DNA from: Bacteroidia bacterium
Lineage (GTDB): Bacteria; Bacteroidota; Bacteroidia; UKL13-3
Assembly: GCA_019454865.1 (NCBI GenBank)
Contig: JACFNJ010000146.1
Location: forward strand, 1 to 6,292
Direction of reading: 5' to 3'
DNA: 6,292 bases
The translations under genes and the position numbers were made by a program. Numbering within the stretch: position 1 is the first letter of the stretch; each line of letters opens with the position of its first letter. Shown here piece by piece: positions 1 through 6,292 of the stretch. The notes under the pieces are model-generated. The model saw only the letters and a list, made by a program, of their open reading frames with translations. It ran no database searches and had not been told where the DNA came from.

Positions 1-402
1 GTAGTTGAGTTGAGTGAATTTTTAGTAGATGTATTACAAGTTACTGATTTAGGGAGTAAGCTAACAGCAAAAGCTACTTTTCATGATGCATGTAGTGCCT
101 TGCGTGAATGTTCAATTAAATCGCAACCACGAAAATTATTAAACAATGTTAGCGGATTGCAATTAGTAGAGATGAAACACAGTGAAGTATGTTGTGGGTT
201 TGGCGGTATATTTTCTGTTAAAACCGAACCAATTTCAGTAGCAATGACTGAACAAAAAATTGAAGAAGCAATGGCTGTAGGTGCGGAATATATCATTTCT
301 ACAGATTATGGATGTTTAATGCAATTGGATGCTGTAATAAAGCAAAAAAAGTTACCCATGAAATTGTTGCACCTTGCTGATGTATTGGCAATGGGCTTAT
401 AA
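1..402 (+). CDS. LutA/YkgE-like cysteine-rich (Fe-S)-binding protein, 3' part
   Basis: The reading frame is open from the first base and ends at TAA 400-402, so this is the last 133 codons of a gene that starts outside the window (family members are about 240 residues). It matches the second cysteine-rich (CCG) domain of the LutA/YkgE/GlpC-like family. Visible motifs, counted from the window edge, are HDAC at 28-31, PRKLL at 43-47, CCGFGG at 64-69 followed by FSVK, and DYGCLMQL at 102-109. C31, C64, C65 and C105 are the expected cluster ligands. In the family, such proteins pass electrons in membrane-linked oxidation of lactate or glycolate, LutA working with LutB and LutC. The usual HD(S/A)CH motif has Ser instead of His after the Cys here. 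The Ldh-family gene follows after 9 bases, so the two are probably co-transcribed. LutB and LutC are not in view, so the symbol lutA is not assigned. Confidence 0.88.
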   Translation, partial: VVELSEFLVDVLQVTDLGSKLTAKATFHDACSALRECSIKSQPRKLLNNVSGLQLVEMKHSEVCCGFGGIFSVKTEPISVAMTEQKIEEAMAVGAEYIISTDYGCLMQLDAVIKQKKLPMKLLHLADVLAMGL

Positions 403-411
403 TAGTTACGT

Positions 412-1503
412 ATGAAAATTTGTAATCATAAGGCACTTTTTGATTTTACAAAACAAGTATTTACTTGTTGTGGTATGAATGAAACCAATGCCATTCAAGC
501 AGCAGAAGTATTGATTGCAGCAGATTTGCGTGGAATAGATTCGCATGGTGTTGCTAGATTAACAGGATATGTTCGCTTAAAAGAAGCAGGTAGAGCCAAC
601 ATGAATCCGCAAATGAAAATATTACATCAAACTCCATCAACTGCAACATTAGATGCAGATGAAGGTTTGGGTTTAGTTTCTGCACCTTATGCTATGCAAA
701 TAGCAATTGAAAAAGCAAACGAAGTTGGTACTGGCTGGGTTGCAATTCAAAATTCCAATCATTTCGGAATTGCTGCTTACCATGCTTTGCAAGCGGTAAA
801 AAATGATATGATAGGAATTGCAATGACCAATGCAAGCCCATTGGTAGCACCTACAAACAGTAAAGAGCGAATGTTGGGAACTAATCCCATGTGTTATGCG
901 TTTCCTGCCGGAAAATATAATCCTATAGTTGCTGATTTGGCTACATCTACTGCTGCAAACGGGAAATTAGAAATTGCACAACGTATGAATAAACCAATAC
1001 CTGAAGGTTGGGCATTAGATAAACAAGGGAACTCATCTACAAATCCGAATGTGTTGAAAGATGGGGGAATATTGCTGCCATTAGGGAGTGGAGCTACACA
1101 AGCCGGACACAAAGGGTATGCATTAAGTGCAGTTGTTGATATTTTTAGTGCGGTATTGAGCGGTGCTAATTATGGCCCTTGGGTGCCACCATTTGTGGCA
1201 TTTCTAAATCCTTTATCGGATTTACCCGGAAAAGGTATCGGGCATTTTGTTGGTGCAATGCGTATTGATGCCTTTAGAGATAAAAATGAATTTAAAGCTA
1301 ATATTGATAGTTGGATTGATCGTTTTAAACGAGCTACACCTATAGAAAATAATCAACCTGTGTTAATTCCCGGTGAGCCTGAGTTTGAGCAAGAGCAGAT
1401 GCGAAAAAAAAATGGTATCCCAATAAACGATGAAGTATGGAATGATTTAAATGAGTTGGCTAATAAATTAAATATTGAATTACCTAAAGTTTCAGCTAAT
1501 TAA
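412..1503 (+). CDS. Ldh family oxidoreductase (malate/L-lactate dehydrogenase type)
   Basis: Complete protein of 363 residues, the usual length for the LDH2/YlbC/YiaK family (Pfam Ldh_2), cytosolic NAD(P)-dependent dehydrogenases of 2-hydroxy or 2-oxo acids. Family signatures are in order: LRGIDSHG (39-46, with the family's conserved active-site His at 45), NSNHFG (114-119), LGTNPM (155-160), DLATSTAANGK (175-185), IPEGWALD (196-203), ILLPLG (220-225) and HKGYALS (233-239). An in-frame TAG at 403-405 makes the ATG at 412 the first possible start. No Shine-Dalgarno sequence precedes it, as is common in Bacteroidota. It lies 9 bases after the LutA-like gene, which favours an operon and a hydroxyacid such as lactate as substrate. 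Family members also use malate, sulfolactate, ureidoglycolate or 2,3-diketogulonate, and the substrate cannot be read from sequence. The last 8 bases overlap the end of the opposing gene. Confidence 0.93.
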   Translation: MKICNHKALFDFTKQVFTCCGMNETNAIQAAEVLIAADLRGIDSHGVARLTGYVRLKEAGRANMNPQMKILHQTPSTATLDADEGLGLVSAPYAMQIAIEKANEVGTGWVAIQNSNHFGIAAYHALQAVKNDMIGIAMTNASPLVAPTNSKERMLGTNPMCYAFPAGKYNPIVADLATSTAANGKLEIAQRMNKPIPEGWALDKQGNSSTNPNVLKDGGILLPLGSGATQAGHKGYALSAVVDIFSAVLSGANYGPWVPPFVAFLNPLSDLPGKGIGHFVGAMRIDAFRDKNEFKANIDSWIDRFKRATPIENNQPVLIPGEPEFEQEQMRKKNGIPINDEVWNDLNELANKLNIELPKVSAN

Positions 1504-2206
1504 ATACTCGAGTTTCTCTATTAGCTTTAAGCACTTGCTTCTTCACATAACCGGTTTTGTTTTTACCGTTTTCATCTATAAAAGATACTTTAAGATAATA
1601 TGTTGTTTCACCAATTGAATTGAAGCCTTTATTAACGTCAAACCGATACAAAGCTTTCGATTTGCTGTTAGGTTTTTGATATATGCACGAACTCTCTGTT
1701 GCTATCCATTCATATTCTTTTAACTCTTCTACAGGTGTACCTTTTAAAAATTTAAAATAACCGGGATGGTAGTAATAAATGGAAGTAACAATTAGTACTA
1801 AACATAAAAATATTTTTGTAGATGATAATCTTACATTTTGTTTAATGTTTTTTAAGGTAAGGTATTGTTGCTTTAATGTTTCTGCTTCCTTCGCTTTTTC
1901 AAAATACTTTTCGGTAAGCGTATTAATTCTTATTACATCTTGTTCACTTAAATCGTTATGCGTAGTTGATGCTCTAAAAGAAACGTCATTCAGTAAAAGT
2001 GTTTTGTCGTATTTTTCTCGTTTAATTGGGTTGGATAAAATTTCAAATGCTTCATTTATGGCATTAAGCATGGATAGGCTAAAATCATCCAATTGGTTGT
2101 TCTTGCTTTTGTATTTTTTTGAAATTTCAAGATATGCCTCTCTTATCTCAGAGATGTCTGCATTCATTGAAATGCCAAGTGTTTCATAATGGTTTTTAAA
2201 TTTCAT
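1496..2206 (-). CDS. membrane protein: HPD-less J-like domain, TM segment, SH3-like C-terminus
   Basis: 236 residues from the ATG at 2206. An in-frame ATG at 2251 exists, but it would add 15 residues lacking J-domain similarity and overlap the preceding gene by 29 bases. Residues 5-70 read as a J domain: NHYETLGIS, then REAYLEISKKY, AINEAFEILSN and REKYDKTL. In DnaJ the loop after KY is HPD; here it is KSK (33-35), so the residues needed to stimulate Hsp70 ATPase are missing. Residues 88-125 are charged and probably helical (coiled-coil-like). A hydrophobic stretch at 131-146 is a likely membrane span. Residues 166-227 (EWIATESSCIYQKP, then YYLKVSF and TGYVKKQVLK) look like a bacterial SH3 domain. 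Positive charges before the span suggest the J-like part is cytoplasmic and the SH3-like part outside. It follows the 150-residue membrane protein gene by 16 bases, so the two are probably co-transcribed. The fold calls come from reading patterns; function is unknown. Confidence 0.82.
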   Translation of the reverse strand: MKFKNHYETLGISMNADISEIREAYLEISKKYKSKNNQLDDFSLSMLNAINEAFEILSNPIKREKYDKTLLLNDVSFRASTTHNDLSEQDVIRINTLTEKYFEKAKEAETLKQQYLTLKNIKQNVRLSSTKIFLCLVLIVTSIYYYHPGYFKFLKGTPVEELKEYEWIATESSCIYQKPNSKSKALYRFDVNKGFNSIGETTYYLKVSFIDENGKNKTGYVKKQVLKANRETRVFN

Positions 2207-2222
2207 GGAATAAAAAGATGTA

Positions 2223-2675
2223 TTATTCTTCTTCTGACCAGCTGACCACAATATTATTTTTAATAGTAATTAGCAGGTTCTTTTTAATATGACCTTTTGA
2301 ATCTTTAGTAGAATACCTCCAGTATTGAATAACAGAATTTGTATCTACTGTTTGTTTTATGTTATCAGCTCTCCCTTTTGATAATAAAAGTAAATTTGCC
2401 GGCATACCTTCCCACATATCTCCTATACTTATCAGGTTTGCATATTTATTTCCGTATATATCACCTATTGCATCTATTAATTTTGTTTTGTTTTGTTTGT
2501 TTTCATGCTCTATTTCATCGTATTTTTTTTTGGTAATGGAAATGTTTCTTACCAATCGTTTGTAACGTATTAATTGTATTGTGTAGTTTATAATTAAATA
2601 CCCGATGCATAGGGCAATTACTACATACACGTAGGGGTGAAAATACGGCAGATTTAGTTCGCTGATTTTTGTCAT
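2223..2675 (-). CDS. small single-pass membrane protein with BamE/SmpA-like C-terminal domain
   Basis: 150 residues, not a recognised named protein. Residues 15-36 form one strongly hydrophobic span near the N-terminus, followed by a basic stretch (RYKRLVRN, then KKK). By the positive-inside rule this places the C-terminal part in the cytoplasm. Residues 47-70 are charged and probably helical. Residues 82-147 follow the pattern of small SmpA/OmlA (BamE)-like domains: IGDMWEGMP (84-92), SKG.ADNI, then QYWRY (117-121), a hydrophobic strand LLITI (134-138) and NNIVVSW (140-146). The family pattern is a G-M turn, a 'lG.P' segment, W.Y, and a final strand with an N-G turn. The similarity is by eye and remote. 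It is the first gene of a two-gene unit with the HPD-less J-like protein 16 bases downstream. The start is the only Met before residue 87, and a promoter lies immediately upstream. Confidence 0.75.
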   Translation of the reverse strand: MTKISELNLPYFHPYVYVVIALCIGYLIINYTIQLIRYKRLVRNISITKKKYDEIEHENKQNKTKLIDAIGDIYGNKYANLISIGDMWEGMPANLLLLSKGRADNIKQTVDTNSVIQYWRYSTKDSKGHIKKNLLITIKNNIVVSWSEEE

Positions 2676-2682
2676 CTTATTG

Positions 2683-2712
2683 CAAAATTAATAGCATCTT
2701 TAATTATTACAA
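2683..2712 (-). promoter_or_regulatory. Bacteroidota-type promoter for the two-gene membrane-protein unit
   Basis: Read on the - strand, TTG (2712-2710, preceded by A) is followed by 19 bases and then TAATTTTG (2690-2683). This is a full match to the TAnnTTTG -7 element described for Bacteroides-type primary sigma factors, with a TTG at the -33 position. Only 7 bases separate the element from the ATG at 2675, so transcription should begin at or just before the start codon. It probably drives both 2223-2675 and 1496-2206 independently of hutU. Confidence 0.6.
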
Positions 2713-2799
2713 TAAGATTTCTGAAATTTAAAAGTTATATACTGATAGTTTACTATTTAAGTTCAGTTGATTATTTCAATCACTAAACAATTTTGAATC

Positions 2800-4461
2800 T
2801 TATTTTAGTCGTTCTTTAATATCCAATCGGTGTTTTCTTGCAGTGTCAATTGCAATATCATAACCTGCATCAGCATGCCTGATTACACCCATTGCAGGGT
2901 CGTTATGCAATACACGTTTAAGTCGTTTTGCTGCATCTTCAGTACCATCAGCTACTATTACCATACCTGCATGAATGCTGTATCCCATACCTACACCACC
3001 ACCATGATGAACAGAAACCCAACTTGCGCCTCCGGCAGTATTTATAAGTGCATTTAATATAGGCCAATCGGCTACTGCATCGCTACCGTCTTTCATGGCT
3101 TCGGTTTCTCTATTTGGTGAAGCAACTGATCCGGTATCCAAATGGTCTCTACCAATTACAATTGGTCCTTTTACTTTTCCGGTTTTTACCAAATCGTTAA
3201 AAGCTAAAGCGGCTTTTTCTCTATCGCCTTGTCCTATCCAGCAAATACGGGCAGGCAATCCTTGAAAAGCAATTCGCTCTTGTGCCATATCTAACCATCT
3301 GTGTAGCGATGTGTTTTCAGGAAATAATTCTTTCATTACCTTATCGGTTTCATATATATCATTAGGATCGCCACTTAAAGCCACCCAACGGAAAGGACCT
3401 TTTCCTTCACAAAATAATGGTCGAATATAAGCCGGTACAAATCCCGGGAAATCAAATGCATTTTCTACTCCGCGTTGATCCTTTGCTTGTCCTCGTAAAT
3501 TATTTCCGTAGTCAAATGTAATGGCTCCTCTTTTTTGCAACTCCAGCATCAACCGAACGTGATGCGCCATTGAGTCCAATGCTAAATTTATGTATTTTTC
3601 GGGATTTGAGGTGCGCATTTTATCTGCAACTTCTTCTGCTAATCCTTCCGGATAATAGCCATTTAATGGGTCGTGGGCAGAAGTTTGATCCGTTAATAAA
3701 TCAGGAGTAATGTTTCGTTCAATTAGTCTTTCCAATAAATCAATAACATTACATAAAACTCCAATGGATAAGCGCTTGCCTTCTGTTTTCGCTTTAAGTG
3801 CCATATCAATTGCTTGATCAATATCTCTACTCATTATGTCTAAGTAGCGTGTTTCAAGACGTTTTCTAATTCGCCATTCAACCATTTCTGCTGCTAAACA
3901 CACACCATCACACATTGTAACAGCAAGTGGTTGTGCACCACCCATGCCACCTAATCCGGCAGTAACAGAAAGTGTTCCTTTTAGTGTTCCTCCAAAATGC
4001 TTACGTGCAGCTTCTGCAAAGGTTTCATACGTGCCTTGTACTATTCCTTGCGAACCAATATAAATCCAACTTCCGGCTGTCATCTGGCCATACATCATCA
4101 ACCCTTTTTTATCCAACTCATGAAAAGTTTCCCAGTTTGCCCATTTAGGAACTAACATGCTGTTTGATATGATTACTCGCGGAGCATCTTTGTGTGTTGG
4201 TAATATACCTACCGGTTTGCCACTTTGCACCAATAAGGTTTCGTCTTCTTCTAAATCTTTTAAGGCTTTAACTATTAAATCAAAACTTTCCCAATTACGC
4301 GCAGCTTTTCCTATACCGCCATATACTACTAAATCATCCGGATTTTCAGCCACATCGGGGTCTAAGTTGTTATGCAACATTCGAAGTGCGGCTTCTTGTA
4401 CCCATCCTTTGCAACTTAATTTGTTTCCTGTATCGGCATGTAGTATGCGTTTGTTTGTCAT
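2800..4461 (-). CDS. hutU: urocanate hydratase (urocanase)
   Basis: Complete protein of 553 residues, the normal length of the family. It catalyses the second step of histidine degradation, converting urocanate and water to 4-imidazolone-5-propanoate in the cytosol with tightly bound NAD+ as electrophile. Landmarks are LVVYGG (44-49), GRAARNW-like GKAARNW (51-57), the NAD-binding glycine-rich TAGLGGMGGAQPLA (167-180), DQTSAHDPLNGYYP (258-271), the active-site segment LPARICWIG with Cys407 (equivalent to Cys410 of Pseudomonas putida urocanase), IGRDHLD.GSVASP (436-449), and VHHGGGVGMGYSIHAG (484-499). All conserved residues I can check are present, so the enzyme should be active. No other hut gene (hutH, hutI, ftcD/hutG) is in the window: the gene downstream is unrelated and the one upstream is divergent. 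It appears to be a single-gene unit with its own promoter just upstream of the ATG at 4461. Confidence 0.97.
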   Translation of the reverse strand: MTNKRILHADTGNKLSCKGWVQEAALRMLHNNLDPDVAENPDDLVVYGGIGKAARNWESFDLIVKALKDLEEDETLLVQSGKPVGILPTHKDAPRVIISNSMLVPKWANWETFHELDKKGLMMYGQMTAGSWIYIGSQGIVQGTYETFAEAARKHFGGTLKGTLSVTAGLGGMGGAQPLAVTMCDGVCLAAEMVEWRIRKRLETRYLDIMSRDIDQAIDMALKAKTEGKRLSIGVLCNVIDLLERLIERNITPDLLTDQTSAHDPLNGYYPEGLAEEVADKMRTSNPEKYINLALDSMAHHVRLMLELQKRGAITFDYGNNLRGQAKDQRGVENAFDFPGFVPAYIRPLFCEGKGPFRWVALSGDPNDIYETDKVMKELFPENTSLHRWLDMAQERIAFQGLPARICWIGQGDREKAALAFNDLVKTGKVKGPIVIGRDHLDTGSVASPNRETEAMKDGSDAVADWPILNALINTAGGASWVSVHHGGGVGMGYSIHAGMVIVADGTEDAAKRLKRVLHNDPAMGVIRHADAGYDIAIDTARKHRLDIKERLK

Positions 4462-4487
4462 GAGATTTATTTAATTAAAGTAGGTTG

Positions 4488-4518
4488 CAAATGTATGTTA
4501 AAATCGTGAAATGGGAAA
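4488..4518 (-). promoter_or_regulatory. Bacteroidota-type promoter for hutU
   Basis: On the - strand, TACATTTG (4495-4488) fits the TAnnTTTG element exactly. A TTTC (4518-4515), one base off the TTTG -33 box, lies 19 bases upstream. The element ends 26 bases before the hutU ATG, giving a leader of roughly 20 bases. It sits in the 182-base divergent region shared with the acyl-CoA ligase gene. I see no convincing operator palindrome there. Confidence 0.5.
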
Positions 4519-4643
4519 TTGTGTTAAAGCAGAAATCTTGAATGTGTGATATGAGATATACCATGAGTTTGTTTGATTAATATCAATATCTTTTAAGCTG
4601 GTGTGAACTATTTTGCCTGCGTGTTTTTACACAATAAAATTTT

Positions 4644-6292
4644 ATGATAACAAATCAATTATTAAATCCTTCGAGTATAGTTATTGTTGGTGCATCAAAT
4701 GATACAACAAAGCCCGGAGGTAAGGTTTTGCAAAATATTATTAAGCATGGGTATGAAGGAGAATTATATGCAGTAAACCCAAAAGAAAATATAGTACAAG
4801 GAATAAAATGTTATACTACTTGCAAGCAATTACCCAATGTTGATTTAGCAATTATTGCCGTGTCTGCAAGTTATGTTGAGGAAGTAATGCAAACTTTGGC
4901 ATTTGAAAAGAGTTGTAAAGCGTTTGTGTTGTTTTCAGCAGGATTTAGTGAAACGGGTGATGAAGGAAAGCAATTGGAAGAAAGGTGCGTGGCAATTGCA
5001 AATTCAGTTGGGGCTTCGCTTGTAGGACCAAACTGTATTGGACTAATTACAGGAAGTTACAAAGGAGTTTTTGCAGGACCAATACCGGAATACGATACAA
5101 TGGGATGCGATTGTGTTTCTGCTTCAGGCGCTACGATGGTTTATTTGTTGGAAGCAGCTATACCACGCGGCTTAAAATTCAGAGATATTTTTTCAATTGG
5201 TAATAGTGCGCAAATTGGTGTAGAAGATGTGTTGGAATATTGGGATAATACATTTGATGCTGAAAAAAGCTCACGTATAAAATTGTTATACATGGAGCAA
5301 ATTGAAGACCCAAAAAGATTTCTTAAACATGCACGCTCACTTACTCAAAAGGGTTGCAGGATAGCTGCTATTAAAGCAGGTGCAACAGATGCCGGTTCAA
5401 GAGCTGTTTCATCACACACAGGGGCATTAGCTGGTTCAAATAGTGCCGTAAATGCACTTTTCAGAAAAGCCGGAATAATTCGTTGTTACAGCAGAGTTGA
5501 GTTGGTGTATGTTGCAGCAGTTTTTACCATTACCAAATTAGTAGGAAACCATATAGCTGTAATAACACACGCAGGTGGTCCGGGTGTAATGCTAACGGAT
5601 GTTTTAACAAAAGGCGGAATGCAAGTGCCACATATTTACGGGCCAAAAGCTGATGAACTTTTGAGTAAACTTTACCCGGGTTCATCCGTAGCTAACCCGA
5701 TAGATTTTTTGGCTACCGGTACGGCTAAACAATTGGGCGAAATATTAGATTATGTAGAAAATGATTTTGATACAATTGATGGCTCTGTAGTTGTATTCGG
5801 AACAACAGGCATGTGGCGAGTAGATGATGTATATAAGGTATTACACGAAAAAATGAACGCTTGCAAAAAACCTATCTTTCCTATTTTGCCTTCAGTAATT
5901 CAGGCAGCAGAAGAAGTAAGTCATTTTCATAGTATGGGACATATTAATTTTACTGATGAGGTAAGTTTTGGGTATGTGCTTTCGCGTGTGTATAAAACAC
6001 ACAATCCATATTTTGATGAAGAGTTACCGGAAGTAAATACTATTGCAATCCGAAAAATTATTGATCAGGCACAAGATGGATTTTTATCTGCTGATACAGT
6101 TTTTCAATTGCTTGAAGCAGCAGGTATTAATACTGTTAAACAAGCTGCTATAAAAACTGAAGATGAAGTAATAGAAGCTGCAAAGCAATTTGGATTTCCA
6201 TTGGTAATGAAAGTTTCCGGGCCTTTGCATAAATCGGATTTGGGTGGGGTAGCATTAGGCATTAATAGTTTGGATGATGTTAAAAAAACATT
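4644..6292 (+). CDS. ADP-forming acetate/acyl-CoA ligase, fused alpha-beta chain, 5' part
   Basis: 549 codons, open to the right edge with no stop or frameshift; the family is about 700 residues, so the rest of the ATP-grasp domain is off the window. An in-frame TAA at 4635-4637 makes the ATG at 4644 the first possible start. Domain order is a CoA-binding Rossmann fold (about 8-135, with VIVGAS at 13-18, AVNP at 43-46 and GPNCIG at 128-133), two succinyl-CoA-synthetase-like domains (about 150-290 and 300-440), and an ATP-grasp domain beginning near 475. The phosphorylated His is expected at 258 in SSHTGALAGS, with Glu218 in YMEQIED as its partner. His529 in LHKSDLGGV is the likely second His of the swinging phosphate transfer. 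Such enzymes interconvert acyl-CoA + ADP + Pi with acid + CoA + ATP in the cytosol. The exact acyl group (acetyl, propionyl, aryl) is not readable. It is divergent from hutU, with no shared pathway evident. Confidence 0.93.
   Translation, partial: MITNQLLNPSSIVIVGASNDTTKPGGKVLQNIIKHGYEGELYAVNPKENIVQGIKCYTTCKQLPNVDLAIIAVSASYVEEVMQTLAFEKSCKAFVLFSAGFSETGDEGKQLEERCVAIANSVGASLVGPNCIGLITGSYKGVFAGPIPEYDTMGCDCVSASGATMVYLLEAAIPRGLKFRDIFSIGNSAQIGVEDVLEYWDNTFDAEKSSRIKLLYMEQIEDPKRFLKHARSLTQKGCRIAAIKAGATDAGSRAVSSHTGALAGSNSAVNALFRKAGIIRCYSRVELVYVAAVFTITKLVGNHIAVITHAGGPGVMLTDVLTKGGMQVPHIYGPKADELLSKLYPGSSVANPIDFLATGTAKQLGEILDYVENDFDTIDGSVVVFGTTGMWRVDDVYKVLHEKMNACKKPIFPILPSVIQAAEEVSHFHSMGHINFTDEVSFGYVLSRVYKTHNPYFDEELPEVNTIAIRKIIDQAQDGFLSADTVFQLLEAAGINTVKQAAIKTEDEVIEAAKQFGFPLVMKVSGPLHKSDLGGVALGINSLDDVKKT

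Noticed and set aside
1779..2189. Open + strand frame of 136 codons opposite the J-like gene
   Set aside because: It lies wholly inside the antisense of a gene with clear domains, is rich in Phe, Ser and Leu as expected from reversed AT-rich coding DNA, and shows no recognisable motif.
2207..2251. Longer N-terminus for the J-like protein from the ATG at 2251
   Set aside because: It would overlap the preceding gene by 29 bases and adds residues with no J-domain similarity; the ATG at 2206 sits right before the domain.
2745..2756. Palindrome ATAG-TTTA-CTAT between hutU and the membrane-protein unit
   Set aside because: Four-base arms in very AT-rich DNA are expected by chance; no second copy or operator context seen.
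2768..2782. Small inverted repeat (TGATT, 5-base loop, AATCA) downstream of hutU, a possible terminator
   Set aside because: Only five mostly A-T pairs and no following T-run on the hutU strand; too weak to call a terminator.
4538..4571. Possible + strand promoter for the acyl-CoA ligase (TTG, 23 bases, TGAGTTTG)
   Set aside because: The -7 element has a mismatch at its A and the spacing is long. Another candidate at 4608-4615 is worse. The real promoter cannot be chosen by eye.
4621..4632. GTGT-TTTT-ACAC inverted repeat just before the ligase start
   Set aside because: Arms of four bases do not extend; too short to be an operator or hairpin of note.

Overview
The window looks like a piece of chromosome from a member of the Bacteroidota (Chitinophagaceae/Sphingobacteriia-like at a guess). 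The grounds are AT-rich DNA, no recognisable Shine-Dalgarno sequences before any start, two good matches to the Bacteroidota promoter form (TTG-like box, about 19 bases, TAnnTTTG), and protein sequences typical of that phylum. There are no RNA genes, insertion sequences, CRISPR arrays or long repeats. The content is mostly catabolic housekeeping, with one small two-gene block of unknown function in the middle.

Layout. At the left edge, on the + strand, is the 3' part of a LutA/YkgE-type cysteine-rich iron-sulfur protein (1-402). Nine bases later comes a complete Ldh-family (malate/L-lactate dehydrogenase type) NAD(P)-dependent oxidoreductase (412-1503); the pair looks like the end of a 2-hydroxyacid oxidation operon. 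Its last codons overlap, tail to tail, those of a - strand gene block. That block, transcribed from a promoter at about 2683-2712, encodes a 150-residue single-pass membrane protein with a BamE/SmpA-like C-terminal domain (2223-2675). It is followed after 16 bases by a membrane protein with a J-domain-like N-terminus that lacks the HPD motif and an SH3-like tail (1496-2206). Upstream of this block on the same strand is a complete urocanate hydratase gene, hutU (2800-4461), with its own promoter. Divergent from hutU, across 182 bases, is the first 549 codons of a single-chain ADP-forming acetate/acyl-CoA ligase (4644 to the right edge). That gene is open with no stop or frameshift to the end of the window.

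How the genes fit together. The Ldh enzyme and LutA-like protein probably act on lactate or a related hydroxyacid, urocanate hydratase on histidine, and the acyl-CoA ligase interconverts acyl-CoA and acid with ATP formation or use. These are parallel carbon-catabolic functions rather than one pathway. The two membrane proteins in the middle have no visible link to them. They are the least explained part of the window and the best candidate for something undescribed, although nothing here proves that they form a system.
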